DNA from: Acinetobacter kookii
GTDB taxonomy: Bacteria > Pseudomonadota > Gammaproteobacteria > Pseudomonadales > Moraxellaceae
Direction: 5' to 3'
Assembly (NCBI RefSeq): GCF_900096895.1
Contig: NZ_FMYO01000001.1
Location: 124,001-188,000, forward strand
DNA length: 64,000 bases
Position numbers and translations under genes: made by a program
Shown: positions 8,308 to 18,689 of the stretch, piece by piece
Position numbering within the stretch: the first letter of the stretch is position 1
Layout: each line of letters opens with the position of its first letter
Notes under the pieces: generated by a model
What the model was told of the DNA's origin: nothing
What the model saw: the letters and a program-made list of their open reading frames with translations, nothing else
Database searches by the model: none

Positions 8308-9009
8308 GTGCGCCATTCATATCATCTTGAAAAACATTATATCGAACGTGCCGGATGGTTACGTGCAGCTGTGCTGGGGGCAAATGACGGCATTATCTCC
8401 GTCACCAGTCTGGTGGTCGGAATCGCGGCCAGTGGCGCATCTACCCATACTTTACTTGTGACCTGTGTCGCCGGATTAATCTCTGGGGCGGCATCAATGG
8501 CTGCCGGCGAATATATCTCGGTTAAATCACAACAGGACATTGAAAAGAATGATCTGGAGATGGAACAGCGCGAACTGCAACGCCATCCTGAGCCAGAATT
8601 GCAAGAATTAAAGAACATTTATATACAACGCGGATTGCAACCCGCTTTAGCTGAAGAAGTTGCCCGCCAGCTGACTGTACACAATGCCTTAGATGCACAT
8701 GCGCGTGATGAAATTGGCATTTCAGATCATACTTCTGCCCAGCCCTTTCGCGCGGCCTTCTCTTCAGCTGCTGCATTTACCATCGGCTCACTCTTTCCTT
8801 TAGTTTCAATTCTGCTGCTGCCCGAGCAATATTTAGAGAAAGGCGTGATGGTAATTGGGGTATTAAGTCTCGGCATTATGGGGGCATTAGCGAGTTATGC
8901 TGGTGGGGTCAGCATCTGGAGAGGCTCAATCCGGGTCATGCTTTGGGGGATTATCGCCATGTTATTCAGCGCCTGGATCGGATCATTATTTAATGTGAGT
9001 GTCGCATAA
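8308..9009 (+). CDS. VIT1/CCC1-family iron/manganese transporter
   Basis: A 233-aa membrane protein. The N-terminal part (WLRAAVLGANDGIISVTSLVVG and GAASMAAGEYISVKSQ) is the hallmark of the VIT/CCC1 family. A charged cytoplasmic section (about 75-140: EKNDLEMEQRELQ, EEVARQL, DALDAHARDE-type) corresponds to the metal-binding helices, followed by three more membrane segments. Family members move Fe2+ or Mn2+ out of the cytosol. The GTG start has AAGGA 8 bases upstream. A Fur-box-like repeat lies just before it. It is a single gene. Confidence 0.88.
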   Translation: MRHSYHLEKHYIERAGWLRAAVLGANDGIISVTSLVVGIAASGASTHTLLVTCVAGLISGAASMAAGEYISVKSQQDIEKNDLEMEQRELQRHPEPELQELKNIYIQRGLQPALAEEVARQLTVHNALDAHARDEIGISDHTSAQPFRAAFSSAAAFTIGSLFPLVSILLLPEQYLEKGVMVIGVLSLGIMGALASYAGGVSIWRGSIRVMLWGIIAMLFSAWIGSLFNVSVA

Positions 9010-9287
9010 GACCGCTTTTGATATGTTTCCCAGTCTCTGCCCATGATGGACATAAATCCTCAGTCTATAGATAGAAATATGTGACATGCTTTATATTGAT
9101 CAAGCATGTCATTTTAAGTTAAAAAGCATCTTTATTTTCAACGCATTCAGCTCCAGTGAAATCTTGCTCGTATCCCATCAGCATGAGGCCTGTCCAAGCA
9201 AAGCTATCTTTACGGGCCACTTAGCGCTATTTAAAAATACTGATATTTACCTGCCCCCCGGTTTTTCTTGCATATTCATATAAATGC
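9010..9287. other. intergenic, nothing recognised
   Basis: A 278-base gap between the VIT gene and the convergent yhhJ-like gene. A 65-codon open frame at 9086-9283 has no binding site and an unlikely composition, so it is not called. Confidence 0.4.
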
Positions 9288-10415
9288 TCAGGTCATGGTA
9301 TGAATGGTATCTTTAAAGCGTTTCCAGGCCACATAGAAAAACAGCACGGCAATGCCAACCAGCCAGAGAAACGACGGCCAAACGATATTCAGTCCCGCAT
9401 TTCGATACAGAATAGCCTGGGCCAGTTCAACAAAATGCGTGGTCGGGGCAATCAGCATCAGATACTGCAATACCTCCGGCATACTTTCACGCGGTGTCAT
9501 CCCGCCTGAAAGCATTTCCATCGGGATCAGAATCAGCATCATCAATAAACCAAACTGCGGCATCGATTTCGACATGGTGGCCAGATAAATACCCATCGAA
9601 GTGGTGGCAAACAGGGTCAATAATGCCCCAAAGAAGAACAGCAGCAGGTTCCCTTCAACCGGAACCTGCAAGGCTAGCTGTACTACCAGTTTCAGCCCGG
9701 TAAAAGCTGCAATCAATACCACCAGGCTCATGGACCAGACCTTGGACATCATAATTTCAAACACCGTAACCGGCATCACCATCAGGTGTTCTACCGTACC
9801 GTGCTCACGCTCGCGGATTAACGCTGCTCCGGTCAGAATGATGGACAGCATCGCCACGTTATTGATGATTTCCATGACACTGCCGAACCATTTCTGGTCC
9901 AGCAACGGGTTAAAGCGGGCACGCATCTCCAGTTCAACCGGCATGCTGCTCACTTTCCTGTTGTGCAACACATATTCACTGACTTCCGACTGAATAATCT
10001 GCTGAATATAGCCAGCCCCGGTCATCGCCTGAGACATGCGCGTAGCATCGACATTGACCTGAACCGCAGCTGCTTTTCCTGCAAGCACATCTTCCTGAAA
10101 ATTAACCGGAATATTCAGTGCGAAGGTAAATTCCCCGGCATCCATTCCGGCATCCATATAATTCAGCTCAGTGCTTTGCGGAATAAAATAAGGCGGGTAA
10201 AATGCCGAAGTGATTCGCTCGGACAAGGTCGAATGATCTTCATCCACAATCGCAATCGGCGCCATGTTCAGGCTGTCGGTCATGGCGGTCGCTGCCGTAT
10301 AAATCGCCACGGTAAAGGTGTAGATGATCAGGATCAGCATGACCGGGTCACGCCATAGACTCCACAATTCCTTGCAACCGAGCTGGTAGATATTCTGTAT
10401 TTTCTGACTGAACAT
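9288..10415 (-). CDS. yhhJ: ABC-2 type permease, YhhJ-like
   Basis: A 375-aa permease, last gene of the yhiI-rbbA-yhhJ operon. It has an N-terminal membrane segment (about 25-45), a large periplasmic domain (about 46-175, with VNVDATRMSQA), then five membrane segments containing the conserved IREREHGTVEHLMVMP and SGGMTPRESMP. Length and these motifs match E. coli YhhJ closely (recalled). Its start lies one base after the rbbA stop. With RbbA and the membrane-fusion protein it should form an efflux or export pump; the substrate is unknown. Confidence 0.88.
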   Translation of the reverse strand: MFSQKIQNIYQLGCKELWSLWRDPVMLILIIYTFTVAIYTAATAMTDSLNMAPIAIVDEDHSTLSERITSAFYPPYFIPQSTELNYMDAGMDAGEFTFALNIPVNFQEDVLAGKAAAVQVNVDATRMSQAMTGAGYIQQIIQSEVSEYVLHNRKVSSMPVELEMRARFNPLLDQKWFGSVMEIINNVAMLSIILTGAALIREREHGTVEHLMVMPVTVFEIMMSKVWSMSLVVLIAAFTGLKLVVQLALQVPVEGNLLLFFFGALLTLFATTSMGIYLATMSKSMPQFGLLMMLILIPMEMLSGGMTPRESMPEVLQYLMLIAPTTHFVELAQAILYRNAGLNIVWPSFLWLVGIAVLFFYVAWKRFKDTIHTMT

Positions 10416-10416
10416 C

Positions 10417-13173
10417 CTAAGACTCCTGTTTTTTTAGCGCAAGGATTGCCGCACACATAATGACCGGCACCGACAGCAAGATGACCCAAAGAGACTGATG
10501 CAAGTCCTGAAAACCTAAAGCCTTGTTAAACACGCCACGGCTGATGTTCACCATATGTGTAGCAGGATAAATCCCGCCAAACAAGCGGCCAAATCCTTCC
10601 AGTGAGGAAACCGGATTAATAATACCGGCAAACTGCATCACCGGAATCAGCGTACCCAGCATGACCAGAAACATCGAGGCAATCTGGCTTTTGGTCAGGG
10701 CGGAGGCCAGTAAACCCGTGCCCGTAGAAAAAATAATAAACAGGAATGAAGCCAGGGTCAGGGTCAGGAAACTGCCTTTGATCGGTACATCAAACATCAG
10801 CACAATAATCAGGCACATCAGGACATAGTTCAGCATGGCCAGCACCACGTAGGGAATCTGCTTGCCGATCAGGAATTCACTGCGGGTGACCGGAGTGACA
10901 TACAGATTGACTATCGAACCCAGCTCTTTTTCCCGCACTACAGACAACGCCGTCAGCATGGCCGGAATCAGCAGGATGAGCAGCGGAAATAAGGCCGGTG
11001 CCATTGCCGGCAGGCTCTTGATATCCGGGTTATAGCGGAAGCGGGTTTCAACATTGACTGTACTTGATATTTTATACCCGCTTTGCTCCAGCGCCTGCTG
11101 CATCAACCAGTGTGCATGAATGCCCTGTACATAGCCCTGCACCGTTTCGGCACGCTGGGGCATGGCTCCATCAATCCAGGCGCCAATCTTGACATTTTCA
11201 CCCCGGGCCACATCCCGGGCAAAACCCGGCGGAATCTCGATCGCTAAAGCAATATCGCCGCTGCGCATGCGCTGGTCCAGATCATCATAACTTTGCAAAG
11301 GTGCCTTTTCGACGAAATAAGGTGAACCGGCTATACTCATGTTGTAGTTCTGGCTCAGTCCGGTCTGATCCCGGTCCAGCACTGCAAAAGTCAGACCATC
11401 CACATCCATGGTAATGCCGTAACCCATCACAAACAGCAGGATAATCGAACCGACCAAGGCCATGGTGGCACGAATCGGATCACGGGCCAGCTCCAGTGAT
11501 TCGCGCCAGGCATAACTGAGCAGCCGTTGCAGGCTGAATCGGCTGGATTTTCTTTGCTGCGTCTTGACGGGCGGATGATCGGCTGAACTGTTTTCCTCCT
11601 GCTCTTCCGCTGCAGCTTGGCTGCCCGCACCCGCATCTAATAGATAACCAATAAAGGCCTGTTCCAGAGTTTCGGCCTGCCGGTTCTGCATCAATTTGGC
11701 CGGTGCAGCACTGTCCAGCACCCGTCCGGCATGCATCAGCGACATGCGGTCACAGCGCTCGGCTTCATTCATAAAGTGGGTGGAAATAAAAATGGTAACC
11801 CCATCCTGTCGCGACAGGGTGATCAGATAATGCCAGAACTTGTCCCGGGCAATTGGGTCTACACCGGAAGTTGGCTCATCCAGAATCAGGATTTCAGGAT
11901 TATGCACCAATGCTACCGCCAGTGACAGACGCTGCCTAATCCCCAGTGGCAAATCATCCGGCAATTTGTCTTTCAGCCCCATCAGGTCAAAACGCTGCAG
12001 CATTTCTTGCACACGTGACGCGATCTGCTCTGCCGGCACATGGAATAGTTTGGCATGTAGCACCAGGTTCTGAATGATGGTTAATTCACTATAAAGGGAA
12101 AAGGATTGCGACATGTAGCCGACACGCCGCCGCGTGGCAATATCACTGCCTTGCACCGATTGCCCAAACAGCCAGGCTTGCCCTTCCGAAGCCTCCAGCA
12201 ATCCGGTCAAGACCTTCATGGTGGTCGATTTACCACAACCATTGGAGCCTAAGAATCCAAAAATTTCACCACGGCGAATCTGGAAATTGACATGATCTAC
12301 TGCAGTAAAGTCGCCAAATTTAACCGTCAGGTTCTGGGCTTCCAGGGCATAGCCATCCGAACCATCATCCGCTAAAGGCGGAATCACCACCGGTTCATAG
12401 CCCTGTTTCTTTTCCTCCGGCAAAAGCTTGATGTAGGCTTCTTCCAGACTATGACTGTCAGTTTGTGCCAGCAACTCTTGCGGTGTACCCGTTTGCAGGA
12501 TGCTGCCTGCATCCATCATCGCCAGCCAGTCAAAGCCCTGCGCTTCATCCATATACGCCGTGGCGACAATGACACTCATCTGTGGACGGACGCTACGGAT
12601 ACGGCGAATTAACTCCCAAAATTGCGCACGTGCCAAGGGGTCAACCCCGGTGGTGGGCTCATCCAGGATCAAAAAGTCCGGATCATGAATCAGAGAACAG
12701 CACAGGCCGAGCTTCTGTTTCATCCCACCAGAGAGTTTCCCGGCCGGACGATCCAAAAATTCATACAGTCCCGTACTTTTGGTCAGTGCATCAATACGTT
12801 TTCGGCTTTCTGCTGCATTGTGTCCGAATAAGCGGGCGACAAACTGCAGGTTTTCTTCAACCGAAAGAGTTTTGGACAGGTTTTTGCCGAGTCCCTGCGG
12901 CATATAGGCAATATGCGGACAGACTTTTCTACGATGCTTGGCATCGGCAATATCGCCACCAAGCACCATCAAGCGGCCTTGCTGAACCACCTTGGCACCG
13001 GCCAGTAATGCCAGCAGGCTGGATTTTCCCACGCCATCCGGACCGATCAGACCCATCATGCAACCCGCTGGCAACGACAGGGAAATGTCCTTTAAAGCCT
13101 GGGTCTTGCCGTATTTCAGACTGACCTGCTGAATGTCGGCAACAATCGTGCCCTGTGCAGATAAGGCTGTCAT
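10417..13173 (-). CDS. rbbA: RbbA-type fusion: two ABC ATPase domains plus ABC-2 permease
   Basis: A 918-aa fusion, close to the 911 aa of E. coli RbbA. NBD1 (about 12-240) has Walker [10 protein letters not shown], signature [11 protein letters not shown] and Walker B FLILDEP. NBD2 (about 275-500) has Walker [11 protein letters not shown] and Walker [14 protein letters not shown], but its signature is changed to [13 protein letters not shown] linker (about 515-545) leads to a permease half with [16 protein letters not shown]. RbbA was described as a ribosome-associated ATPase in E. coli, but the gene context here is that of a membrane exporter. It overlaps yhiI by 4 bases (ATGA). Confidence 0.9.
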   Translation of the reverse strand: MTALSAQGTIVADIQQVSLKYGKTQALKDISLSLPAGCMMGLIGPDGVGKSSLLALLAGAKVVQQGRLMVLGGDIADAKHRRKVCPHIAYMPQGLGKNLSKTLSVEENLQFVARLFGHNAAESRKRIDALTKSTGLYEFLDRPAGKLSGGMKQKLGLCCSLIHDPDFLILDEPTTGVDPLARAQFWELIRRIRSVRPQMSVIVATAYMDEAQGFDWLAMMDAGSILQTGTPQELLAQTDSHSLEEAYIKLLPEEKKQGYEPVVIPPLADDGSDGYALEAQNLTVKFGDFTAVDHVNFQIRRGEIFGFLGSNGCGKSTTMKVLTGLLEASEGQAWLFGQSVQGSDIATRRRVGYMSQSFSLYSELTIIQNLVLHAKLFHVPAEQIASRVQEMLQRFDLMGLKDKLPDDLPLGIRQRLSLAVALVHNPEILILDEPTSGVDPIARDKFWHYLITLSRQDGVTIFISTHFMNEAERCDRMSLMHAGRVLDSAAPAKLMQNRQAETLEQAFIGYLLDAGAGSQAAAEEQEENSSADHPPVKTQQRKSSRFSLQRLLSYAWRESLELARDPIRATMALVGSIILLFVMGYGITMDVDGLTFAVLDRDQTGLSQNYNMSIAGSPYFVEKAPLQSYDDLDQRMRSGDIALAIEIPPGFARDVARGENVKIGAWIDGAMPQRAETVQGYVQGIHAHWLMQQALEQSGYKISSTVNVETRFRYNPDIKSLPAMAPALFPLLILLIPAMLTALSVVREKELGSIVNLYVTPVTRSEFLIGKQIPYVVLAMLNYVLMCLIIVLMFDVPIKGSFLTLTLASFLFIIFSTGTGLLASALTKSQIASMFLVMLGTLIPVMQFAGIINPVSSLEGFGRLFGGIYPATHMVNISRGVFNKALGFQDLHQSLWVILLSVPVIMCAAILALKKQES

Positions 13174-14237
13174 GATTTAACCAGATTGCTGAGAAAATCG
13201 GGCCAAGGAGCATTATCATCAATTTTGATATAGGCCACGCCCGGAAGGCCAGTTTTGACTTGCTGGATGTATTTTTGTAGCAGTATCGGGTCAATTTTTG
13301 CCTTGATCCGGAACATCAGCTTCTGACGTTCACTTTCAGTTTCCACCGTCTTTGGGGTGAACTGAGCTGTATCAGCGACAAAAGAAACGCGGGCGGGAAT
13401 GACCACGTTTTTGGCTGCATCCAGCACAATACGGACTTCGCTGCCTATCGCAATCCGGCCGGCCACGGTTTCGGGCAAAAAGAACGTCATATAAACATCC
13501 GACAGATCGATCAGGTTCATGACCCGTCCGCCTGCGGCAATCATTTCACCCGGCTGTGCCACCAGAAACTGGACACGTGCCTTCAAGGGGGCCTTGAGCT
13601 GGGCATCTTCAATATCGAAATTGATCCGCTCTATGGTGGCCTTGATGGCGTCGACTTGCGAGCGTGCACTCGACACCTGACTGCGCGCTGCCACAATCGC
13701 ACTTTGTGCACTGTCCACTTGTGCTCTTGCCGCACTCAGCACGGCTGCAACACTTTTGACATCGGCGCGCTCATCATCCAGCTGCTGTTTAGAGACTGCC
13801 CCGTCTTTGGCCAAAATTTCGGTTCGTGCCAGACGGTTCTTGGCAGCCACCAGTTCAGTTTCACGCTGCTCGACCATGGCTGTGGCTGCCGCTTTTTCAC
13901 TGATGCGCATTGCCACCTGGGCTTCTGCGGTCGCAATGCCATCCTGGGCCTGACGCTGCTGGGCCTGAACTTCGCGCAGCTGTGCTTCCAGGGTAGAAAC
14001 TTTAATCCGTGCCAAAACCTGACCAGCTTCGACAAAGTCACCTTCCTGCACAAGGATTTCTTCCAGCTGGCCAGACAATTTACTGGAGATATTGATTTCA
14101 GTCGCTTCAATCCGCCCATTGCCACTGACCAACGCCTGTGTATCCGGCTGATTCATGTTTTTCCAGACCATATAGGCCACCAACCCCAGCATCACAATTG
14201 CACCGACAACAGAGAGTTTCTTTATATTCATGTGCAT
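13170..14237 (-). CDS. yhiI: HlyD-family membrane-fusion protein, YhiI-like
   Basis: A 355-aa periplasmic adaptor, first gene of the exporter operon. It has one N-terminal membrane segment ([18 protein letters not shown]), split lipoyl halves ([24 protein letters not shown] and a second near [18 protein letters not shown]), a long coiled-coil hairpin rich in Ala, Gln and Arg (about 75-205), and a beta-barrel domain. Its length equals E. coli YhiI. It would link the RbbA/YhhJ inner-membrane complex to an outer-membrane channel, which is not encoded here. An ATG two codons downstream is an alternative start. Confidence 0.88.
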   Translation of the reverse strand: MHMNIKKLSVVGAIVMLGLVAYMVWKNMNQPDTQALVSGNGRIEATEINISSKLSGQLEEILVQEGDFVEAGQVLARIKVSTLEAQLREVQAQQRQAQDGIATAEAQVAMRISEKAAATAMVEQRETELVAAKNRLARTEILAKDGAVSKQQLDDERADVKSVAAVLSAARAQVDSAQSAIVAARSQVSSARSQVDAIKATIERINFDIEDAQLKAPLKARVQFLVAQPGEMIAAGGRVMNLIDLSDVYMTFFLPETVAGRIAIGSEVRIVLDAAKNVVIPARVSFVADTAQFTPKTVETESERQKLMFRIKAKIDPILLQKYIQQVKTGLPGVAYIKIDDNAPWPDFLSNLVKS

Positions 14238-14410
14238 TTACCCAAATTTTATTCTAAAGACATCTTTCAAAATTATTTTATAGCCATCAGGTCACCCTCA
14301 ATATGCAGCACCAGGTGACCGTGGAACGGATGAAGCGACTTTGCGCTGTCAATCTACCGTGGTTTAACACTCAGTCTCTGAGGTTGTGTATCAAATACCT
14401 TCAAGATAAA

Positions 14411-15325
14411 TTAAACAGGGTCCATATGAGTGATGACATCTATCACCTGATGCTTCTTCATCACCAAATTTCTCGCATTCACTGAAATATCGTGTCCTTG
14501 ACGCACACTCAAATTACCATCGACCTCAATATGTGCATCCACAATAATCATATCGCCCATTTTGCGGGTCCGAATATTATGCACCCCCAGAATACCTTCA
14601 GTAGAGAGAAATGTCTTTTCGATTGCCTTGATTTCATGTTCATCTGCCGCCCGGTCCATGAGATCACTTAATGCTTGCCAGGCAAATTCCCAACCCATTT
14701 TTATAATCATCAAACCGACCACCAAGGCAGCAATCGGGTCAAGAATGGGATAACCCAACAGATTGCCGGCAATCCCGACCAGTACCACCAGAGATGAAGC
14801 GGCATCAGAACGGGCATGCCAGGCATTCGCGACCAGCATACTGGATTTGACTTTTTTGGCCACTTTCAGCATATAACGGAACAATAATTCCTTCCCTACC
14901 AGCGCCAGCATTGCGATATACAAGGCCACTGCCTGTACTTTTGGAATGTCTTCAGGGTTAAGAATTTTATTCGTTGCCATAATCAGCATGCTGATACCAA
15001 CTCCCAATAACAGCAAGCCTAGAATAAAAGAGGCTGCTGTCTCGAAACGGTGATGACCAAAAGGATGATCTTCATCGGCTTCTTTTTTGCTATGATGGTT
15101 CGCAAACAGGACAATAAAGTCCGCCACCAAATCGCTGAGGGTATGAATACCGTCCGCAATCAGGCCCTGGGACTTGGCAAAAATGCCGACCACAATCTGA
15201 AAGATGGATAAAAACAGGTTAACAAATACACTCACCCAAGTGGTTTTACTTGCTGCCTGTGCCCGGTGTTCTGGATGAATTAAATCATCTTCATGGGTAT
15301 CATCATCGAAATGCTGTACAGACAT
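14411..15325 (-). CDS. cation diffusion facilitator (CDF) metal exporter
   Basis: A 304-aa protein. The N-terminus is acidic and His-rich (HFDDDTHEDD, perhaps metal-sensing). Six membrane segments follow. Metal-site residues are His61/Asp65 in segment 2 (DGIHTLSD) and HARSD in segment 5, the H-x3-D pairs found in zinc-type CDF members. A cytoplasmic ferredoxin-like domain closes the protein (about 215-304, HNIRTRKMGDMIIVDAHIEV). It exchanges Zn2+ or similar ions for protons. It stands alone between the exporter operon and a degraded intergenic region. Confidence 0.88.
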   Translation of the reverse strand: MSVQHFDDDTHEDDLIHPEHRAQAASKTTWVSVFVNLFLSIFQIVVGIFAKSQGLIADGIHTLSDLVADFIVLFANHHSKKEADEDHPFGHHRFETAASFILGLLLLGVGISMLIMATNKILNPEDIPKVQAVALYIAMLALVGKELLFRYMLKVAKKVKSSMLVANAWHARSDAASSLVVLVGIAGNLLGYPILDPIAALVVGLMIIKMGWEFAWQALSDLMDRAADEHEIKAIEKTFLSTEGILGVHNIRTRKMGDMIIVDAHIEVDGNLSVRQGHDISVNARNLVMKKHQVIDVITHMDPV

Positions 15326-15403
15326 CGCTGCTCCAGTCGCTCAGTTCACTTGATTGTAATCAATTATATATCAATATGATGGATTCTAAATTTTTTCGAG
15401 TGC

Positions 15404-15517
15404 CTATTCTTCTTTAATGAGACATTCCATAATATTTTCGGGTGTAAAAATATGAGTAAGCCCATTTGCCTCAACAACCGGAGTGGCCAATTCATTTGAA
15501 TAATCAATCAAAATGTT
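15404..15517 (-). pseudogene. C-terminal fragment of a lost gene
   Basis: 37 sense codons (NILIDYSNELATPVVEANGL and on to a TAG) with protein-like composition, preceded by an in-frame stop and no start. The pattern 'TPVVEANG' followed by 'FTPENIME' recalls the end of a CBS-type domain, but this is a weak guess. Confidence 0.3.
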
Positions 15518-15547
15518 TTAAATGTTGCTATATGGAGCCTCAAATAA

Positions 15548-15805
15548 GCTGGATTAGATAAGCTCAAAAAACTCAGTGTTCCTTACGGGTATGCCTTTCA
15601 CAGGTCGCTTTTTGCTCAGTTCTATAGCATAAATCCCGAAAATTGCACCGATTCTCAGCTCCAATCTTTGACCTCTGCTTCAATACCCTACAAGTCTATT
15701 CAATATTTTGAGTGTATTGAATGCCTGCTTAATCATTCTATTTCTATTATTGATGGTTCGATTACAGGTTCTACTCCGCCGGATACAATTTACAGCGTGT
15801 TTTGA
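15548..15805 (+). pseudogene. open coding-like fragment without a start
   Basis: 85 codons between stops with no ATG or GTG near the beginning. The text reads like protein (VPYGYAFHRSLFAQFYSINP, then SITGSTPPDTIYSVF before the stop). I do not recognise it; it may be a phage or transposon remnant. The rest of the 15326-16102 gap contains no gene. Confidence 0.3.
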
Positions 15806-16102
15806 CTGTGAAGGACAATATACTGTTGCAATGCAACTGCGTGAATACACTGTTTAGCCTTAAAGACAAAATTCTACTTTCAGCCCCGATGATGTTTAGG
15901 ATTAAATTAGCATCGTTTAGGCGAGTGGTTTAAATTAAAGCCTGATTATCTATAAGACTTTCTGATAATTATGTGTGAAGGTTATCGTATTTTTGTTATA
16001 TTATTTATGTGAGATTAATAATCAACCTTTAGCTCTGATTTTACTAATTTCGCTTGAGAATCTATCAAAAATGCGCAATACAACTCAAGGACGGTATGCT
16101 AT

Positions 16103-18655
16103 ATGAGTCAAACAGCGAGTTATTTAGATACTCAATCCATCTTTAATTTAATTGGGCAACATGCAGACTTAGCAATCATCTTTCAGACCGTCAGTGAATG
16201 GTTAGAGGCCCGGATACCGGATTCAATGGTCTCCATCATGTTGTACTCAGAAACAAAACAAACTTTAAATTTAATTAGTGGTAGCCAGCATTTTTCCAAC
16301 CGATATATAGAAACCGTTTCTGATTTAAAAATAGGTCCACATGTGGGAGCATGTGGTGCGGCAGCTTTTCACCGAAAACTGGTGATTTGTGAAAATTTAG
16401 CCACTGACCAAAACTGGGAAGCTTTCCATAGCCTGATTCAAGAAGAAAATCTGAACGCCTGCTGGTCAACACCTATTATTAATGCCCAGGGAACGCTCTA
16501 TGGGACCTTTGCAACCTATTATCGTTCCCCTAAATGCCCCACCTCTACTCATATTAAGTTAATTTCTCATGCCGCATCTCTGATTGCCCTGAGTATGGAC
16601 CTGCATGCAGAACGGCAACAGAGACTGGCGCTCAATGATAAATACCGTTCGTTCTTCACCTACCATCCCGATGCGATTTTTGAACATAATCCTGAAGGCA
16701 TCATTATTGATGTCAATCTCGCCTCTGAAGAGATCACTAAATTTAATCTTGAACAGACTCGGGGCTCACATTTCTCAAAATTTATTTGTGCTGACTTTCA
16801 GTCAGTAGCTCAAACTGCATTTGAACAGGCCTTGCAAGGCCACAGTCAACACCTGGAAATCCAGGCACAGAATGCCTTGGGGAAATGTTACTGGCTAGAC
16901 CTCACTTATTTACCTATTCAACAAGCCCAACAGGTGGTCGGTGTATTTGGGATTGCCCATGATATTACCGAACGGCATGAAACCGAAGAAATGTTACGGC
17001 TACTGAAACGTAGTGTCGATGCCAATCCTAATGGCATCGTGTTGACTAAGGCCACCGCGGACCAGGCCATTGAATATGTGAATCCTGCTTTTGAAAGCCT
17101 GACGGGTTATAAAAAAGAAGAAATCACCGGTAAAAATTGTCGCTTTCTGCAAGGTCCCGAAACAGATCCAGAGGCAGTGTATAAAATCCACAATGCACTT
17201 CAAGAACAGCAAGAAATCCAGGTGACCTTAAAAAACTATCGTAAAGATGGCAGCTGGTTCTGGAACCAGCTCATATTAGGACCCGTTTTTGATGATAAAA
17301 ATTTTTGCACGCACTTTATCGGGATTCAGCAAGATATTACCCAACAGCGGGCGAATAGCGAATATATTGCCCGTCAGCAAACCCATGACAGTTTAACCGG
17401 ATTAATTAACCATCATACTTTTGAAAAAATACTGGATGTTGCCTTCCACCTTCAGCATGACAATCCTCGCTCCCTGATTGTGATGTATGTTGATTTAGAT
17501 GGATTCCAGCCTTTAAATCAAAGTTTGGGGCACATCATTGGTGATCAACTTCTGATTGCTGTAGCAAATCGCCTGCGTCAGGTCATTCAAGAAGAAGATA
17601 TCATTTCCCATTTTTCAGCAGATGAATTTGGCATACTTCTGAATAAATGCCATGATTTAAAACAGGTCGCTGTTATTGCAGAGCAAATATTAAAAAGCCT
17701 GTCAGCTCCATTTGAGCTTGATGGCCATAAAATTCATATGAGTGCGAGTATTGGCATTGCAGATGATGACCCTCAAATAGAAAAATCGACTCAATTACTT
17801 CATCATGCGATACATGCCATGAATGAAGCGAAAAAAGAAGGCGGAAATGCCTGGCATTGGTATGCGTTTAATTCTATCGGCACACCGAAAATCGATTACG
17901 TGCTGATGCGCCACGAATTAATGGTTGCCATGCAAGAAAAGCAGTTCAGGTTGGTTTATCAACCCGTTATTGATGCTCGCTCAGGCCAATTAAAAAGTGT
18001 CGAAGCCTTAATCCGTTGGCAGCATCCACAAAGAGGCTTTATCTCTCCGGTAGAATTCATTCCGTTTGCTGAAAAAACCGGCCAGATTGTAGTTATTGGT
18101 CAATGGGTGTTACAGCAAGCCTGTCAGGATATTGTTGCGTGGAACAAGAAAAATGGGGCTAACCTGAGTGTAGCTGTCAATCTTTCCCCTTTACAATTTA
18201 AGCGCACAGGCTTTTTGCATGACTTACAGGAAACGTTATCTGATACTCAGTTACAACCCGACCTATTAAAAATTGAAGTCACCGAGACCATGTTAATTGC
18301 GGGTGCTGACCGTTCTTTAGAAATTCTAAAAGCTGTTCGTGATTTGGGTATCAAGGTTTCTGTCGATGACTTTGGCACAGGATACTCGAGTCTGAGTTAT
18401 TTACGCACTTTACCTGTGGATGAGATAAAACTTGATCGCAGCTTTATTGAACATTTACCTCAAAATGAAAAAGATGGCGCGATTGTCGCAGCCATTATTG
18501 TTATGGCTCATCAACTAGGATTGCACGTGGTTGCTGAAGGAATAGAAAATCACGATCAAGCCCAGTTTCTAAAAAAATATGAATGTGATGATTTTCAGGG
18601 CTACTATTTTGCCAAACCAGCTGCTCTTAGGGAGCTTAAACTTAATTATAAGTAG
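16103..18655 (+). CDS. GAF-PAS-LOV-GGDEF-EAL protein, probable light-responsive c-di-GMP phosphodiesterase
   Basis: An 850-aa cytoplasmic signalling protein. Order: GAF (about 15-170), PAS (about 180-295), a second PAS (about 300-415) that is a LOV domain, GGDEF (about 425-585), EAL (about 600-845). The LOV core GKNCRFLQG has the photoactive Cys346; the flavin contacts usual in LOV are also present (NYRKDG, FWNQL, GIQQDIT). The GGDEF motif is degraded to SADEF (505-509), so cyclase activity is unlikely. The EAL domain keeps EALIRW (634-), the ETML segment and DDFGTGYSSL, so c-di-GMP hydrolysis is expected. It converges on a GGDEF cyclase gene 34 bases away. Confidence 0.9.
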   Translation: MSQTASYLDTQSIFNLIGQHADLAIIFQTVSEWLEARIPDSMVSIMLYSETKQTLNLISGSQHFSNRYIETVSDLKIGPHVGACGAAAFHRKLVICENLATDQNWEAFHSLIQEENLNACWSTPIINAQGTLYGTFATYYRSPKCPTSTHIKLISHAASLIALSMDLHAERQQRLALNDKYRSFFTYHPDAIFEHNPEGIIIDVNLASEEITKFNLEQTRGSHFSKFICADFQSVAQTAFEQALQGHSQHLEIQAQNALGKCYWLDLTYLPIQQAQQVVGVFGIAHDITERHETEEMLRLLKRSVDANPNGIVLTKATADQAIEYVNPAFESLTGYKKEEITGKNCRFLQGPETDPEAVYKIHNALQEQQEIQVTLKNYRKDGSWFWNQLILGPVFDDKNFCTHFIGIQQDITQQRANSEYIARQQTHDSLTGLINHHTFEKILDVAFHLQHDNPRSLIVMYVDLDGFQPLNQSLGHIIGDQLLIAVANRLRQVIQEEDIISHFSADEFGILLNKCHDLKQVAVIAEQILKSLSAPFELDGHKIHMSASIGIADDDPQIEKSTQLLHHAIHAMNEAKKEGGNAWHWYAFNSIGTPKIDYVLMRHELMVAMQEKQFRLVYQPVIDARSGQLKSVEALIRWQHPQRGFISPVEFIPFAEKTGQIVVIGQWVLQQACQDIVAWNKKNGANLSVAVNLSPLQFKRTGFLHDLQETLSDTQLQPDLLKIEVTETMLIAGADRSLEILKAVRDLGIKVSVDDFGTGYSSLSYLRTLPVDEIKLDRSFIEHLPQNEKDGAIVAAIIVMAHQLGLHVVAEGIENHDQAQFLKKYECDDFQGYYFAKPAALRELKLNYK

Positions 18656-18689
18656 ATAGGATGAGTATGAAAATAAATACTGTTCCACT

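Noticed and set aside
9086..9283. 65-codon open frame after the VIT gene
   Set aside because: No ribosome binding site, composition unlike a protein, and the region has no other sign of a gene.
12582..13124. 180-codon frame on the plus strand
   Set aside because: Lies wholly antisense to rbbA, whose ABC motifs prove the minus-strand frame.
13656..14318. 220-codon frame on the plus strand
   Set aside because: Antisense to the HlyD-type gene; rich in Cys and His as expected from a reversed coiled-coil region.
14303..14485. 60-codon frame between yhiI and the CDF gene
   Set aside because: Overlaps the end of the CDF gene and has no binding site.
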